A stretch of DNA of 33,232 nt. Source: a virus. The stretch spans positions 1 to 33,232 of the IMG/VR virus record IMGVR_UViG_3300010885_010604; one strand, given 5' to 3'. The notes below the pieces were generated by a model. That model was not told where the DNA came from and did not search any database. It saw only the letters and a list, made by a program, of their open reading frames with translations. The translations under genes were made by a program, and so were the position numbers. Below are positions 22,537-32,350 of this stretch, piece after piece (within the stretch, counting starts at the first letter, position 1; every line of letters starts with the position of its first letter).

Positions 22537-24656
22537 TATCTATCGTCTTCTGTTTGTGTATATTGCCAAGTAGTAGCACTACACATCCATGGTGCGGCAC
22601 TACTTGTATTTGTTATTTCAACTGTGTTAACACGATAAGCATTTTGATTAAACTGTGCCCAAGGATTAGCAGTGTTGCCACTTGCGTTGATTGGCACAAC
22701 AATACCTACTACAGAATCAGGACTACTACCAACTGAATTTGAACCTTCTAATGTCAATGTTATATTACCAACACCAGGATTCATTTCAATACCGTGATTA
22801 TCCAGGCTCACAACTTCTGGCAGTATGCGATGCACCAATAACTTGCCTGAATAATTGGCCAACATTTTGATATTGTCTCTGCGAAAACTACTTGATATTG
22901 ACACGGCATTGGCAACATTGGCAATGAATGTATTACCCATGTCTTTTTGTGCTAGACTTACATTAGCAACACCACGTGCGTAGACAATTGTTCTTGATGC
23001 AGGATCAAAGCCCCACGCAGGAACACTGATATTACCTGTGTTGGTCCATATAGGTGATTCACAACCCATTGTGGCACTGGCCACATCTCTTGGTGGTTGG
23101 AAAACATCTAGGTCATAACGATAGGCCAACATCTTGTTGGGCACACCATTTACGGCAGTGGTGGTTGGATAGTATATTTCTATTTGATTTTTTTCTGTAT
23201 TGGTTTCCATAAACACACGATCCCAATACACAGGATCCAGTTGATCAAAGAAATAATTCTTTACACGTTGGTTACCAAGTCCTTTGAAGTCACTGCCATC
23301 AAATACCCAAATATCACGTGCATCAATTCCATAAACTAATTTGTCTGTGTTAGCCCAACAGTTGCTGGATAACATGCCACGTCCTTGATTAAACAAACGC
23401 ACACCCAGGATTGGTGTTGAAGTTGTGGCATAGTTAATTGGTGTGAATATCACTGTGTCCCAATAACTGCAAAGGAATAACTGTCCATTGCTGGGAAAAC
23501 AATCTAATGCTGGCCCACGTAGTGAGACTTCAAGTTGGTTGGCCACGTTTGTGACCGTGGGCACCCATGTGGTTGGTGCTTGGTTAAGGCCAAATGATTG
23601 TGACCATTGCACAGTAGTTGGATAGTTAACAACTGTGTCGTCTAATAATGTCGCAGTTAAATTACCTGCAACTAAAATACATCCAACATTGGGTGTAGAA
23701 TATACACGCATGAAGTTGGCGTAAACACTTTTCCATTTTGGATTGTAGTTCCAAGTATATTTTGGTGCAACTGTTCCAGTGTTAGCAACATAGGTATAAC
23801 TTTGACTACTTGTATACGTAACACTCAAATAATCACAAGCAGTTACTACATATGTTCCATTGTAATAACTTGGATCTACATCATTGACAATAACATAACT
23901 GCCCACTGCAAACGGAGGATTTTTCCATATGGTTCCTGTTAAAGCAGTGGATCCTAGGCTTTGACTTGTATCAACTGTCCAGGTAGATCCACTGCCTGAG
24001 CCACTGATATTATTAATAATCTTAGTGCCAGCTACAACACTGCCACCTGACAAGTACATGTTGACATTTACGGTGCCAGAAACCAATGTTCCAATGGTCA
24101 ATGTTGTGCCAGATATACTGCTGCCAGTTGTGGTCGCTGGTCCACTAAAAGTAATAGTATTTGTTAGTGCCGCAACATTAGCGACTAAATTGTCAATATC
24201 AATAGGCACTTGGTTACTATACTGCACCAGCACTGCACCAGGTTCATCTGGTAAAAACATTGGTGGATTTAAACTGTCATTGAAAAACACAACGTTGCCA
24301 TTCCAACTGTCCATGATGTTGGTGGCCTGTGTGTAGCCTGTGAACGGAATACCACCTGGAGTGATATCATACCAATCCACTGTGTTGCCATTTGTGGCCC
24401 ACCAGCGACCTTCTACTGTGGCCGCTATAAACCAAAACTCACCATTGCGGCGATAACCACCACTGACAAATGTAGAAGTTCCTGGCACCGTTTTTAATAT
24501 TGGTTCATCACCATTGACAGATCTTACACCACGCACATCTGTTTCTACATTGAGCCCAGAATTGTATTCGTTGGGTTGAAGTGCCGTAGATGGCACATCA
24601 GGTGTAAATGTCATTTTAGTAAAAGGAACTCTTACTTCATCAAATTGTTTGGCCAT
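22536..24656 (-). CDS. Tail nozzle / tail tubular protein B-like
   Basis: A 706-aa beta-rich protein. Its N terminus contains VNGDEPILKTVPGTSTFVSG followed by YRRNGEFWFIAATVEGRWWA, and further on QWSQSFGLNQAPTTWVP, DCFPSNGQLFLCS, and LAYRYDLDVFQPPRD. These blade-like repeats with WxxG and aromatic turns fit the beta-propeller nozzle family of podoviruses (T7 gp12, P22 gp10). It would form the lower ring of the tail below the adaptor. Length is close to T7 gp12 (794 aa). It follows the fibre gene and is coupled to the next gene by a shared base. Confidence 0.72.
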   Translation of the reverse strand: MAKQFDEVRVPFTKMTFTPDVPSTALQPNEYNSGLNVETDVRGVRSVNGDEPILKTVPGTSTFVSGGYRRNGEFWFIAATVEGRWWATNGNTVDWYDITPGGIPFTGYTQATNIMDSWNGNVVFFNDSLNPPMFLPDEPGAVLVQYSNQVPIDIDNLVANVAALTNTITFSGPATTTGSSISGTTLTIGTLVSGTVNVNMYLSGGSVVAGTKIINNISGSGSGSTWTVDTSQSLGSTALTGTIWKNPPFAVGSYVIVNDVDPSYYNGTYVVTACDYLSVTYTSSQSYTYVANTGTVAPKYTWNYNPKWKSVYANFMRVYSTPNVGCILVAGNLTATLLDDTVVNYPTTVQWSQSFGLNQAPTTWVPTVTNVANQLEVSLRGPALDCFPSNGQLFLCSYWDTVIFTPINYATTSTPILGVRLFNQGRGMLSSNCWANTDKLVYGIDARDIWVFDGSDFKGLGNQRVKNYFFDQLDPVYWDRVFMETNTEKNQIEIYYPTTTAVNGVPNKMLAYRYDLDVFQPPRDVASATMGCESPIWTNTGNISVPAWGFDPASRTIVYARGVANVSLAQKDMGNTFIANVANAVSISSSFRRDNIKMLANYSGKLLVHRILPEVVSLDNHGIEMNPGVGNITLTLEGSNSVGSSPDSVVGIVVPINASGNTANPWAQFNQNAYRVNTVEITNTSSAAPWMCSATTWQYTQTEDDR

Positions 24657-24665
24657 TGTTGATCC

Positions 24666-27600
24666 TTAACTATAGGCTGGTGATACTGTGACCAAATAGG
24701 TTGTTGTGCCCGCTGATGTAGCATTACCATTTAATGTCAGTGCGGCTATCTCTAACTTGGTAACTGTATTTGCAGTTACTGCCACTGTGGAGTTGCCACT
24801 GGCATATTTGATTGCGGCATTGCCAGTGGGCAAGGTCACACCAAAATTACCAGTTGTGCCTTGATTCAAATAAACTCTTACAATGTCTTCTTGTTGGTCT
24901 TGATTTACACTATCAGTGGCACTGCTGACAAAGTTGGAAAATGTCACAGCAGTGATATTACCTGTTAGGTTGATTCTTTGAACTTGCCCATTGGTCTTGT
25001 CAATGGTCACGGCACCAGTGGTCGTGCCTGCAACATAGTTGAAGTTGGTATAACTGCGTAATGAACCCAGTTGATTTTGTGCCACTGCGTCATCATTGCG
25101 TAGGAAGTAATAGTTGTTGGCGGCACGAGCATTGTTGGCCGTTGATAAACCATAGGTTGCCACGTTGTTGGGCAAATAATAAGCATAAAAGTTACCAGTT
25201 GCTCCAGCTGCTCCCTGGAGATTAATAGCAGTTGCAAATCCCATAAATGTGTTGGCATTGCCACTAACATTCAACTGACTATACACACCTACAAAGTTAC
25301 CACCTGTGCTGCCTGGACTAACAGAACTTGCGGCTGCAAAACTGGCGGCGTGGCCAACAGTGGTATTGCCCATGGCCGCCAGGTTACCTGTTCCACCAAT
25401 TGTGACTTGACTTATAATAGCATTGACACCAAAAATTGAACCTACATTCAATGTATTGGCTGCTGAACCACCACCTACCTGCAGTAAGAATGTCCCTGCT
25501 GACTGGCGTGTGGTAGCAGTGGTAATATTTGCAGTATAGGTTGCATATTGTTGTGTAGCAATACCACGGGCCGCTGCACCTGCTGATCCTGTTACTGCAT
25601 TACCAAAATTATATGAATTCTGCACTAATAAACTTGCACCTGATCCACGGTTGATATCATAGTAAGGACTTACATTGCCAGGTATTGAAGCATTGCCAAT
25701 ATTGCCTGGTGATTGATAACCTGCACCAATTACAATACGACCTTGTGCGGCTATATTAGCGGCAGTGTTGGCAGACATTGGATCATAGATCAAATCAGTG
25801 GCGATATTTTGACCTGATATAATAATATTACCCAGGCCACCTGATAAGTTTCCAGTGCCAACAATTGTTTGTTGCCCAGAAGTTAAATTGCCAGCGGCAC
25901 TTACAACGCCTAAACTTAATAAATTGCCACCTGTGACATTGCCTGTTACGCTGGCCGTGCCTGTGTCTGTGATATTACCAAATGTCGCATTGCCTGTGGT
26001 GGATATTGTGTTTGAACCAAATGCCGCTAAGAATGTTGCAACATTGCTGTTACCATATGTTGCAGGTAATCCAGTTAGTTGTGATCCATTACCAAGAAAG
26101 TAGTTGCCAGTGACATTGCCAGTGGCACTTACAAGCCCACCAGTTAAAACATTACCAGCAGAAACATTGCCAGTGACGCTGGCACTACCTGTGTCTGTGA
26201 TGTTGCCAAATGTGGCATTGCCAGTTGTTGATATAGTATTGCTGCCAAATGCAGCTAATAGTGTTGTAACATTACTGTTACCGTAACTTGATACAATACC
26301 AGTTAGTTGGCTTCCATTACCTAAGAAATAGTTGCCAGTAATATTGCCTGTGGCAGAAATATTGCCAGGTGCTGATAGATTACCCTGGGCATCAAAAGTC
26401 CAGGTTGGATTGATATTGCCCGCGGTGTTGGTAGCTATGGCAACATAAGAATTAGCAAATAAGGCTGCTTCGCCAGTGTCATTGAAATAAGCACCAGTAT
26501 TGACCCCCACGGCATTGCCTGTGATAGTGATTCTTTGATCACCTTGTTCAATTATGCCACTGTTGTTGGTAAAATTAACAAGATTGGCTAATATAGTTCC
26601 ACCATATGTGGGCAAATAATTGGCTACATTAGCGTTGCCATATAATCCAGTTAATTGACTACCATTGCCAAGAATGTAGTTGCCACTTACGTTACCAGTG
26701 GCAGCAACATTGCCTGTTATGCCAAGAACATTGGCAGCAAAATCAAATGTTAAATTGTTGCTGGCACCTGCGTTGCCATTGTTATTGAATATGATATCTG
26801 TGTTGGCACCTGGAACTACAATGTTGCCAGAAATATTACCAAACACATTACCAATAAAATAGTTTGCCGTTACATTGCCTGGTGTGGTAATGTTGCCTGT
26901 GAGACTAGCATCACCATTGACAATCAATCCATTGCCAATCAAGTTATTGGCTGCAGTGATATTACCTGCATAACTTATGTTGCCTGTATAAGCAACATTG
27001 CTGATACCAAACTGTGTGTCCAATTGAACATAAGTCAAGAATGACCCATCTGCGACAGCAATATATCCATTGCCTTTGACATAAACGTTAAAAGTTTCTG
27101 CACCTGTGGTTGTTGCTATAAAACTACCAGATCCAGACACTAATAAATTATACAGTCTTGAGGTTGAATCTGCTGCATTTATAACCAAAACAGAATTTCC
27201 AATTTGTGCATTGGCACCATTGTATAATCCAAAAGAAATATTGTCCTGTGCCGCAGTATTTTTATTAATTTGACCAGTTACTGTTATGTTGAATAACCAT
27301 TGTCCTGGACCTGGCACAGTTGTGGTAATAAAAGGAGTGGCATTACTTGTTACATTTGCGTTGGCAGCGGCAGTGCCTGTGACCGCAGTAACTTCACCAA
27401 CTACAACTGGATTGCCGCCACCTGCTGGCAAATAGATATTGCCACTGACAATGACATTACCAGCTGAGACATTGCCTGTTGTTGATATTGAGTTACTGCC
27501 AAAGTTGGCAAGAAATGTTGCTACGTTGGCATTGCTGTATGTTGCTGGCAGGCCAGTTAATTGACTACCATTGCCTAAGAAATAGTTGCCAGTGACGTTG

Positions 27601-28169
27601 CCTTGTGCAGTTAAATTACCGTTGTTGTCCATTGACACAGATCTGACTGTGCCAGTGGTATTTGATTCAAACCAAGCACCTGAACTATCTACATAAAACC
27701 ATGAGCCATCACCAATGTCAGATTGATCCACTGGCGCCGTTGCTGAATTACTATATTGCAGTTGTGCCCAGTAATCGCTTTGTAGTGCAACACCATAACC
27801 ATTGTTGTATACAGCGGTTGTATTGACATTAGTGGCTGCAACATTACCTGTTGTTGATATTGAATTACTGCCAAAGTTGGCTAAAAAATCAGCAACATTG
27901 GCATTGCCATAATTTGATATAACACCAGTTAGTTGACTGCCATTGCCAAAATAATAGTCAGCAGTAATGTTGCCACTGGCAATGATATTGCTGACAACAT
28001 TACCGCCTGGGTCTGAACCTACTGACAAGAAGTTGGCCACATTGGCATTGCCATATGGATAAGTGATTGGAGTGTTGACCACTCCTGAATATAAACCCAT
28101 TGTATTGGCTGCTGAAACACTTGGCCCTGCCACGACGCTGTATAAACCTATTGTATTACCTGTTGCCAT
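24666..28169 (-). CDS. Long repeat-built tail fibre
   Basis: A 1,167-aa protein assembled from Gly-Asn-rich beta repeats. The module NYFLGNGSQLTG recurs five times (about residues 70-905), each followed by a YGNxNVxxFLxxFGSN segment and STTGNxT strands. The spacing TGN/GN every 6-8 residues suggests a triple-stranded beta-helix stalk. N-terminal residues (MATGNTIGLYSVVAGPSVSA) are duplicated once (NTMGLYSGVV) and may anchor to the tail. The C-terminal 280 residues lack the module and should form the tip. No enzymatic or autocleaving chaperone domain is visible. AAGGA precedes the ATG. Confidence 0.82.
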   Translation of the reverse strand: MATGNTIGLYSVVAGPSVSAANTMGLYSGVVNTPITYPYGNANVANFLSVGSDPGGNVVSNIIASGNITADYYFGNGSQLTGVISNYGNANVADFLANFGSNSISTTGNVAATNVNTTAVYNNGYGVALQSDYWAQLQYSNSATAPVDQSDIGDGSWFYVDSSGAWFESNTTGTVRSVSMDNNGNLTAQGNVTGNYFLGNGSQLTGLPATYSNANVATFLANFGSNSISTTGNVSAGNVIVSGNIYLPAGGGNPVVVGEVTAVTGTAAANANVTSNATPFITTTVPGPGQWLFNITVTGQINKNTAAQDNISFGLYNGANAQIGNSVLVINAADSTSRLYNLLVSGSGSFIATTTGAETFNVYVKGNGYIAVADGSFLTYVQLDTQFGISNVAYTGNISYAGNITAANNLIGNGLIVNGDASLTGNITTPGNVTANYFIGNVFGNISGNIVVPGANTDIIFNNNGNAGASNNLTFDFAANVLGITGNVAATGNVSGNYILGNGSQLTGLYGNANVANYLPTYGGTILANLVNFTNNSGIIEQGDQRITITGNAVGVNTGAYFNDTGEAALFANSYVAIATNTAGNINPTWTFDAQGNLSAPGNISATGNITGNYFLGNGSQLTGIVSSYGNSNVTTLLAAFGSNTISTTGNATFGNITDTGSASVTGNVSAGNVLTGGLVSATGNVTGNYFLGNGSQLTGLPATYGNSNVATFLAAFGSNTISTTGNATFGNITDTGTASVTGNVTGGNLLSLGVVSAAGNLTSGQQTIVGTGNLSGGLGNIIISGQNIATDLIYDPMSANTAANIAAQGRIVIGAGYQSPGNIGNASIPGNVSPYYDINRGSGASLLVQNSYNFGNAVTGSAGAAARGIATQQYATYTANITTATTRQSAGTFLLQVGGGSAANTLNVGSIFGVNAIISQVTIGGTGNLAAMGNTTVGHAASFAAASSVSPGSTGGNFVGVYSQLNVSGNANTFMGFATAINLQGAAGATGNFYAYYLPNNVATYGLSTANNARAANNYYFLRNDDAVAQNQLGSLRSYTNFNYVAGTTTGAVTIDKTNGQVQRINLTGNITAVTFSNFVSSATDSVNQDQQEDIVRVYLNQGTTGNFGVTLPTGNAAIKYASGNSTVAVTANTVTKLEIAALTLNGNATSAGTTTYLVTVSPAYS
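25892..26347 (-). repeat. Two tandem 228-bp fibre modules
   Basis: Two directly adjacent copies with a 228-bp period (76 codons), measured from CCTGTGTCTG at 25960 and 26188. They encode near-identical blocks running from NYFLGNGSQLTG through FGSNTISTTGNATFGNITDT to SVTGNV. Boundaries given are approximate. Differences are mostly synonymous, so the duplication is recent or kept uniform. Other, more diverged copies of the GNGSQLTG core are near 26647, 27553 and 27924. Confidence 0.85.
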
Positions 28170-28183
28170 TGTAGTATCCTTAA

Positions 28184-28924
28184 TTACTTAACTGCATATT
28201 GGCGTGCAATGCGTGGTTGGAATATGCTGGTCAATCTTGTATGTCCACCAGACCACTTGCCTTTGTTGTTTTGATCTTCTACTTGCTTCCAAGCATCATC
28301 AAACAAGGCTTTGTATACTGCGGCATCAGAATCATTGTGACGCTTGGTATAATAATATTGTAGTGTGCCATAGACATAACCTTCTGGCCATGTTTGCAAC
28401 ACTGCATTGTTTTGAATTGTGTCCTCAGTGTCTTCAATGGGTGTAAACAACAATGGCCATGCTTTGTAGTAGTATAAGTTGATGATGTCACCTTCGCCTA
28501 CAAAAGGAAGAAACTTGTAGTTTTGGCCTACTTCACTGAACTTGCCACGTATAACAATTGGCACATTCACTGGTGACAAATATAATTGTGCAACCATGCT
28601 TTGTGTAATGATATCACGATCACCAATGCGATCGTAAACTATCCAAGGTCCTTGTGTGCTTAATGTGCTGCCACCTGGATTGCCTTGTTTGAAGAACAAT
28701 ATTGGTTTATTCATGTCTCCTGGAATAGGAACCATGCCATATTGGTCAGCTACACCAAAACTTGAAGGATCATAAGGATCAGTGCGTAGTGCAGGCAACT
28801 CAATATTACGCATTGCCATTTCTGCCAGGAAGATACATTGGCGGATTTCTTCATCATTGGTTGAGCCTGTAAAACTTTTAACATAAGTGACCAGGTCGTC
28901 TGCGGTTGGTATTTGGAATGACAT
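28184..28924 (-). CDS. Head-tail adaptor protein (SU10-type / gp11-like)
   Basis: A 246-aa protein. Its N-terminal helices (DDLVTYVKSFTGSTNDEEIR) and the central LPFVGEGDIINLYYYKAWPL strand fit the adaptor ring of podoviruses that binds beneath the portal (T7 gp11, SU10 adaptor). A helical C-terminal part with WPEGYVYGTLQYYYTKR follows. Length matches the family (about 200-250 aa). It lies between the capsid and nozzle genes, the expected place. AAGGGA precedes the ATG. Assignment rests on recalled family style and gene order. Confidence 0.65.
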   Translation of the reverse strand: MSFQIPTADDLVTYVKSFTGSTNDEEIRQCIFLAEMAMRNIELPALRTDPYDPSSFGVADQYGMVPIPGDMNKPILFFKQGNPGGSTLSTQGPWIVYDRIGDRDIITQSMVAQLYLSPVNVPIVIRGKFSEVGQNYKFLPFVGEGDIINLYYYKAWPLLFTPIEDTEDTIQNNAVLQTWPEGYVYGTLQYYYTKRHNDSDAAVYKALFDDAWKQVEDQNNKGKWSGGHTRLTSIFQPRIARQYAVK

Positions 28925-28927
28925 TGT

Positions 28928-29509
28928 TTAGTGTCCCTTAAAAAACTTCTTCTCACCCACTTTGGCTGGGTAAGGCACATCAACGGGTATTGGTAAACGG
29001 CCGCCTGGATAGCACACGTATTGTGGATATTCTGCTTGCACCACACGATAGAATTGTGCTTTTAATGTGCGATCATTTTTAAGTGCAGCCCATGGTATTC
29101 CACCAAAGTATTGATCACTTATACGAATGCTGACCACGTTGGGTAAATCCATCCATTTCCAGCCAAGTTTGCCATCTGGCATCAACGGCGCCAGCGGATC
29201 TGGGATACCTTGTTCCGCAGCTTGTCTATAAAGCTTGCAACGCTCAGCCACAGCTTCAGCGTTATGTTGTTCACGGCGGATATAAAATTTGCCATCTTCT
29301 CGTCCTGTTGTTGTTAGTATATTCTTACTGGCATTCCAGTCGCTACGCCGCCAATCGCCCTTCATGGAATTGAATAACTTGTCATTTTGTAGCAATTTAT
29401 CAGCAACACCATTGTGTGCAGTGATCATACCACCGTTATCTTGGCGGAAATAGTTGTAATTCTTTTCTGGGTCTGTGTTATCCAGATATTCTCTGTCAGG
29501 TGTAGTCAT
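28928..29509 (-). CDS. Hypothetical protein between capsid and adaptor
   Basis: A 193-aa charged protein beginning MTTPDREYLDNTDPEKNYNY. Many Arg, Lys and Asp residues, a few Trp, and a C-terminal Pro/Gly/Lys stretch; no membrane segment. I do not recognise it; head completion or a capsid-tail connector is suggested only by position. ATG 29509 is preferred; a TTG at 29542 would overlap the terminator hairpin. No Shine-Dalgarno site is seen, so its expression may be low. Confidence 0.68.
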   Translation of the reverse strand: MTTPDREYLDNTDPEKNYNYFRQDNGGMITAHNGVADKLLQNDKLFNSMKGDWRRSDWNASKNILTTTGREDGKFYIRREQHNAEAVAERCKLYRQAAEQGIPDPLAPLMPDGKLGWKWMDLPNVVSIRISDQYFGGIPWAALKNDRTLKAQFYRVVQAEYPQYVCYPGGRLPIPVDVPYPAKVGEKKFFKGH

Positions 29510-29548
29510 AGTAGTATTTAGTCTGGGCTTAAAATAGCACAATACTCA

Positions 29549-29576
29549 AGACAAAAGGGCCGTAGCCCTTTTGTCT
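29549..29576 (-). terminator. 12-bp perfect hairpin downstream of capsid gene
   Basis: AGACAAAAGGGC (29549-29560) and GCCCTTTTGTCT (29565-29576) pair perfectly across a 4-nt loop. It lies 24 bp after the stop of the major capsid gene. The U-run (TTTT) is inside the 3' stem arm, as in bidirectional terminators. A partial terminator here would raise capsid message over the downstream tail genes, a common device in phages. Confidence 0.75.
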
Positions 29577-29599
29577 GTTTACATAAACCCGTTGGGTTA

Positions 29600-30778
29600 T
29601 TAAACGTAAGTGTTGCCAGAGCCGTAGTTTGTTCTTTGAACCAACGCACTTGGACGTTGTGTTGTAGGAGTATTACTACCTGTAGGCACGGAGATGTTGT
29701 TTAACAGACCAACGCCAGCTGGGTTACGAACAATCAATGTTCCTTCCATGATGAACTGATCCAATGAAGCGTCAGCGTTACTGAATACTTCGTTGTTAGG
29801 ACCTAGGTCACGCAATGAACCCCACTGCAACACTTCTTCATTTAAGAAGTAAATGCTGTTAGATACACCAGCTTGATCCATGATCCAAGAATCAAAGATT
29901 TCGTAAGTGTAGTTAAAGTCACCTTCGTAAGTTTGGATTGTGTCGCCACGTTCCACATTTCTACGGTTGATGCTGGTGTTTGATGTTCCAATCAAATCAC
30001 TGATGCTTGTTCTCAAACTTGTTGGAGCAACCATAGTGCGGATTTTAGCATTGTAACGCTCTTCAGCAACTGTAACTAACTGCTTGTAAGTGATAGGACT
30101 GAAAGCTTGGTTAGTAAATGTTCCTGTGTAGTATTGAGTTCCGTTGGATTGGATCTGCAAATTACCAACATTGGCTGTGGCACTGTCAGTAGAAGCATTG
30201 TTGGTGTAAGTTGTGATGTTGGCAACCAAACCTGATGTTGTATTGAATGATTGTGTTCCAGCGAAACTGCTCAATGAACCCATTCTACGACCAGATTGTG
30301 TGTTTCCACTGATACCACCAGCATTACCAGTTTGACCACCGTATTGTGTTCCAATTTGGTCATTACGAACCAATTGATACTCTACGTCAAACATTAATTC
30401 AATAAGTTGTTTTACTTGTTGATATGCTTGTGGGTCACCACCAGATTGCATTACTGCACGAGCTGTTCCAGATGCTGCAATTGTTGTTGCAAAAATCTGT
30501 GTGTAGTTTGCTAAGTTGTAACGACTGTTGCTTTCTGCGTCAGCAGTGGTAACAGTTGCACCTTCAACATAGGCCATTGTAGTTGGCAAACGATATAAGT
30601 CGTCTGTCCACAATGGTAAAGTTGAATTAACTTTACGCTTCTTAGACATTGCCATGTTAAGAACTGGGGTATCGTCTTTTACACGATTTGATACATCTAA
30701 ATCTAAGTCTTTGACAACGATATCTGTTGCATATGCCGTAGTTCCGTTACCAATTTGACTTGTTGTAATTTCTGCCAT
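29600..30778 (-). CDS. Major capsid protein (SU10/DUF5309-type, HK97 fold)
   Basis: A 392-aa protein that would form the icosahedral shell. Features that fit the SU10-like (DUF5309) family: an N-terminal DTPVLNMAMSKKRKVNSTLP stretch followed by W and YRLPTT, then NYTQIFATTIAASGTARAV and a long helix QVKQLIELMFDVEYQLVRND, the HK97 spine helix. The C-terminal half is beta-rich with a GSLRDLGPN turn. It has the clearest ribosome site of the operon (AAGGAGAA before the ATG), lies after the scaffold gene, and is followed by a terminator hairpin, all expected for the most abundant virion protein. Confidence 0.86.
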   Translation of the reverse strand: MAEITTSQIGNGTTAYATDIVVKDLDLDVSNRVKDDTPVLNMAMSKKRKVNSTLPLWTDDLYRLPTTMAYVEGATVTTADAESNSRYNLANYTQIFATTIAASGTARAVMQSGGDPQAYQQVKQLIELMFDVEYQLVRNDQIGTQYGGQTGNAGGISGNTQSGRRMGSLSSFAGTQSFNTTSGLVANITTYTNNASTDSATANVGNLQIQSNGTQYYTGTFTNQAFSPITYKQLVTVAEERYNAKIRTMVAPTSLRTSISDLIGTSNTSINRRNVERGDTIQTYEGDFNYTYEIFDSWIMDQAGVSNSIYFLNEEVLQWGSLRDLGPNNEVFSNADASLDQFIMEGTLIVRNPAGVGLLNNISVPTGSNTPTTQRPSALVQRTNYGSGNTYV

Positions 30779-30809
30779 TTTATTCTCCTTGAATATTATT
30801 ATAGGCTAA

Positions 30810-31976
30810 TCAACGACCACCTCGTTGTGCTCTTAGTTTGCTAAGTTGCATTACGAGTAGGTTGTCTGCGGCACGAATTCCTTCCTTGCCGCCTTTCTTG
30901 GCTACCTCACGAAGTTTTGTTATGTCTTCACTGCTGGATCTATTGTTGCCTGTGTTACTGCCACCACGTTTGGTAAGTGCTGCGATTGAAGCACCTGCGT
31001 TTTGTGTTCTTGGCTTGTCTCTAAACTTTAATCCATCTCTGATCAATCCTAAGATATGTTCATCTGATGAAATAAGGTCTATGTTTTTAATACCAGGCAC
31101 AATTTGTCCATTGGCACCAGTCCAACCTTTGGCAACTTTCTCACGCAGTTCATTGTAGACATATTCATTTTTCAAATCCTTGTCTTTGAACTGACGGCGA
31201 TTGTTGTCCAGGACTTCAGCCACTTGTTGTTGGCGAAGTTGACGGAATTGATCTATTGCAGGCCTTAGCTGATTGACCGTTTGGCCCATCCGCCCAAGAT
31301 ACTGTTCATTTTGTTGCATGTTGGCTTGTATACGAGCTCTCTGTGTGTGATCGCTGGTTTGAGCCAATTGCTGTTGAAAAGTATTTTGATAGCCTTGCAC
31401 TTTGATTATTTCATCATAGGCTTGTTGCAATCTTGGTTCAACTGTGAATTCCATTGCCAGTGATAATCCTTCTTGGTGAGCTTGAGTTGTTTTTAAGTAT
31501 TCATCAAACTCGCTGCGTTGTATTTTCAACTGACGTGCTTCTTCGTGTATAGCACTGCCTTGTCCAAGTATACTGGCTGCTTTCTTAGCATCTACGACGA
31601 TCTCTTGACCATTACGCATAAACTTAAATTTAGCGTTGGGGTTTGTTTCTGCAAACTCTATAAAGTCAATGAGATCATCTGCTGGGGAATTGTCTTGGTT
31701 GTCCGCACTTACCTGTTCAGGGGTGGGGTCAACGGACTCATCAGAATCAGTGTATTCTTCATCATGGGCGGTGCTATCTTCTGGCTGGGGTGCCACAGGC
31801 TCCTGGACTTCTGCCTGGTCCTTGGATCCTGGTGCAGTCTGTTCAGTAGCACGAATCTGGTTACGTAATGTTTCTTGTGTCATTGCGGCCATTTTCTCTG
31901 CTATTGCATCCAAACTTGGAACTGCGGGATTGACATTGGCCGCGTCTGAGACGTTAGGCATATCTGTTGTTATCAT
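30810..31976 (-). CDS. Scaffolding protein
   Basis: A 388-aa protein of typical scaffold composition. Residues 35-105 are very acidic and Pro/Glu/Asp-rich; about 140-275 are long helices rich in Gln, Glu, Arg and Leu (coiled-coil-like, for example QRARIQANMQQNEQYLGRMG); the C terminus is basic (SKLRAQRGGR), the end that usually binds the capsid protein. It has no protease motif. It starts in a 4-nt overlap with the upstream gene and lies directly before the major capsid gene, the standard position. Confidence 0.8.
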   Translation of the reverse strand: MITTDMPNVSDAANVNPAVPSLDAIAEKMAAMTQETLRNQIRATEQTAPGSKDQAEVQEPVAPQPEDSTAHDEEYTDSDESVDPTPEQVSADNQDNSPADDLIDFIEFAETNPNAKFKFMRNGQEIVVDAKKAASILGQGSAIHEEARQLKIQRSEFDEYLKTTQAHQEGLSLAMEFTVEPRLQQAYDEIIKVQGYQNTFQQQLAQTSDHTQRARIQANMQQNEQYLGRMGQTVNQLRPAIDQFRQLRQQQVAEVLDNNRRQFKDKDLKNEYVYNELREKVAKGWTGANGQIVPGIKNIDLISSDEHILGLIRDGLKFRDKPRTQNAGASIAALTKRGGSNTGNNRSSSEDITKLREVAKKGGKEGIRAADNLLVMQLSKLRAQRGGR

Positions 31977-32347
31977 TGGAGGGTTTCCTTGTTATTCTCG
32001 CTGGGGTCTGTAGAACCTTTCTGCAGACTTACCACGCGATTTTTATAATACACCGCTGCTTTAAGCGATGCTATAAAACTGTCAATGCCAGCAAGTTGGT
32101 TTGATAGGGCCACTCGCTTGTTGTTGGCTTCTTCGTTGTGACCACTAACAGCAGTTAATTGATCCGCAACGGAGAATTTGAATTGGTGCACAAACAAAGC
32201 CAAGTCACGATTCTTCAACAATGCTTCCGCGTTGCTGCCATGAGTGATCACGCGATCTTGCTCTGCTGGCCGCATGGTTTTGATGTTGTTTAAGTTAACA
32301 TCTACCAAACGGTTGTTGAATGCATCTATAGCTTCTTGTGTAATCAT
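31973..32347 (-). CDS. Small helical protein between portal and scaffold
   Basis: A 124-aa helical, soluble protein beginning MITQEAIDAFNNRLVDVNLN. It has no recognised motif. It is encoded 3 nt after the portal stop and overlaps the scaffold ATG by 4 nt, so it is fully embedded in the head-assembly operon. A head-assembly accessory function is the natural guess, but unsupported by sequence. Confidence 0.75.
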   Translation of the reverse strand: MITQEAIDAFNNRLVDVNLNNIKTMRPAEQDRVITHGSNAEALLKNRDLALFVHQFKFSVADQLTAVSGHNEEANNKRVALSNQLAGIDSFIASLKAAVYYKNRVVSLQKGSTDPSENNKETLQ

Positions 32348-32350
32348 ATC

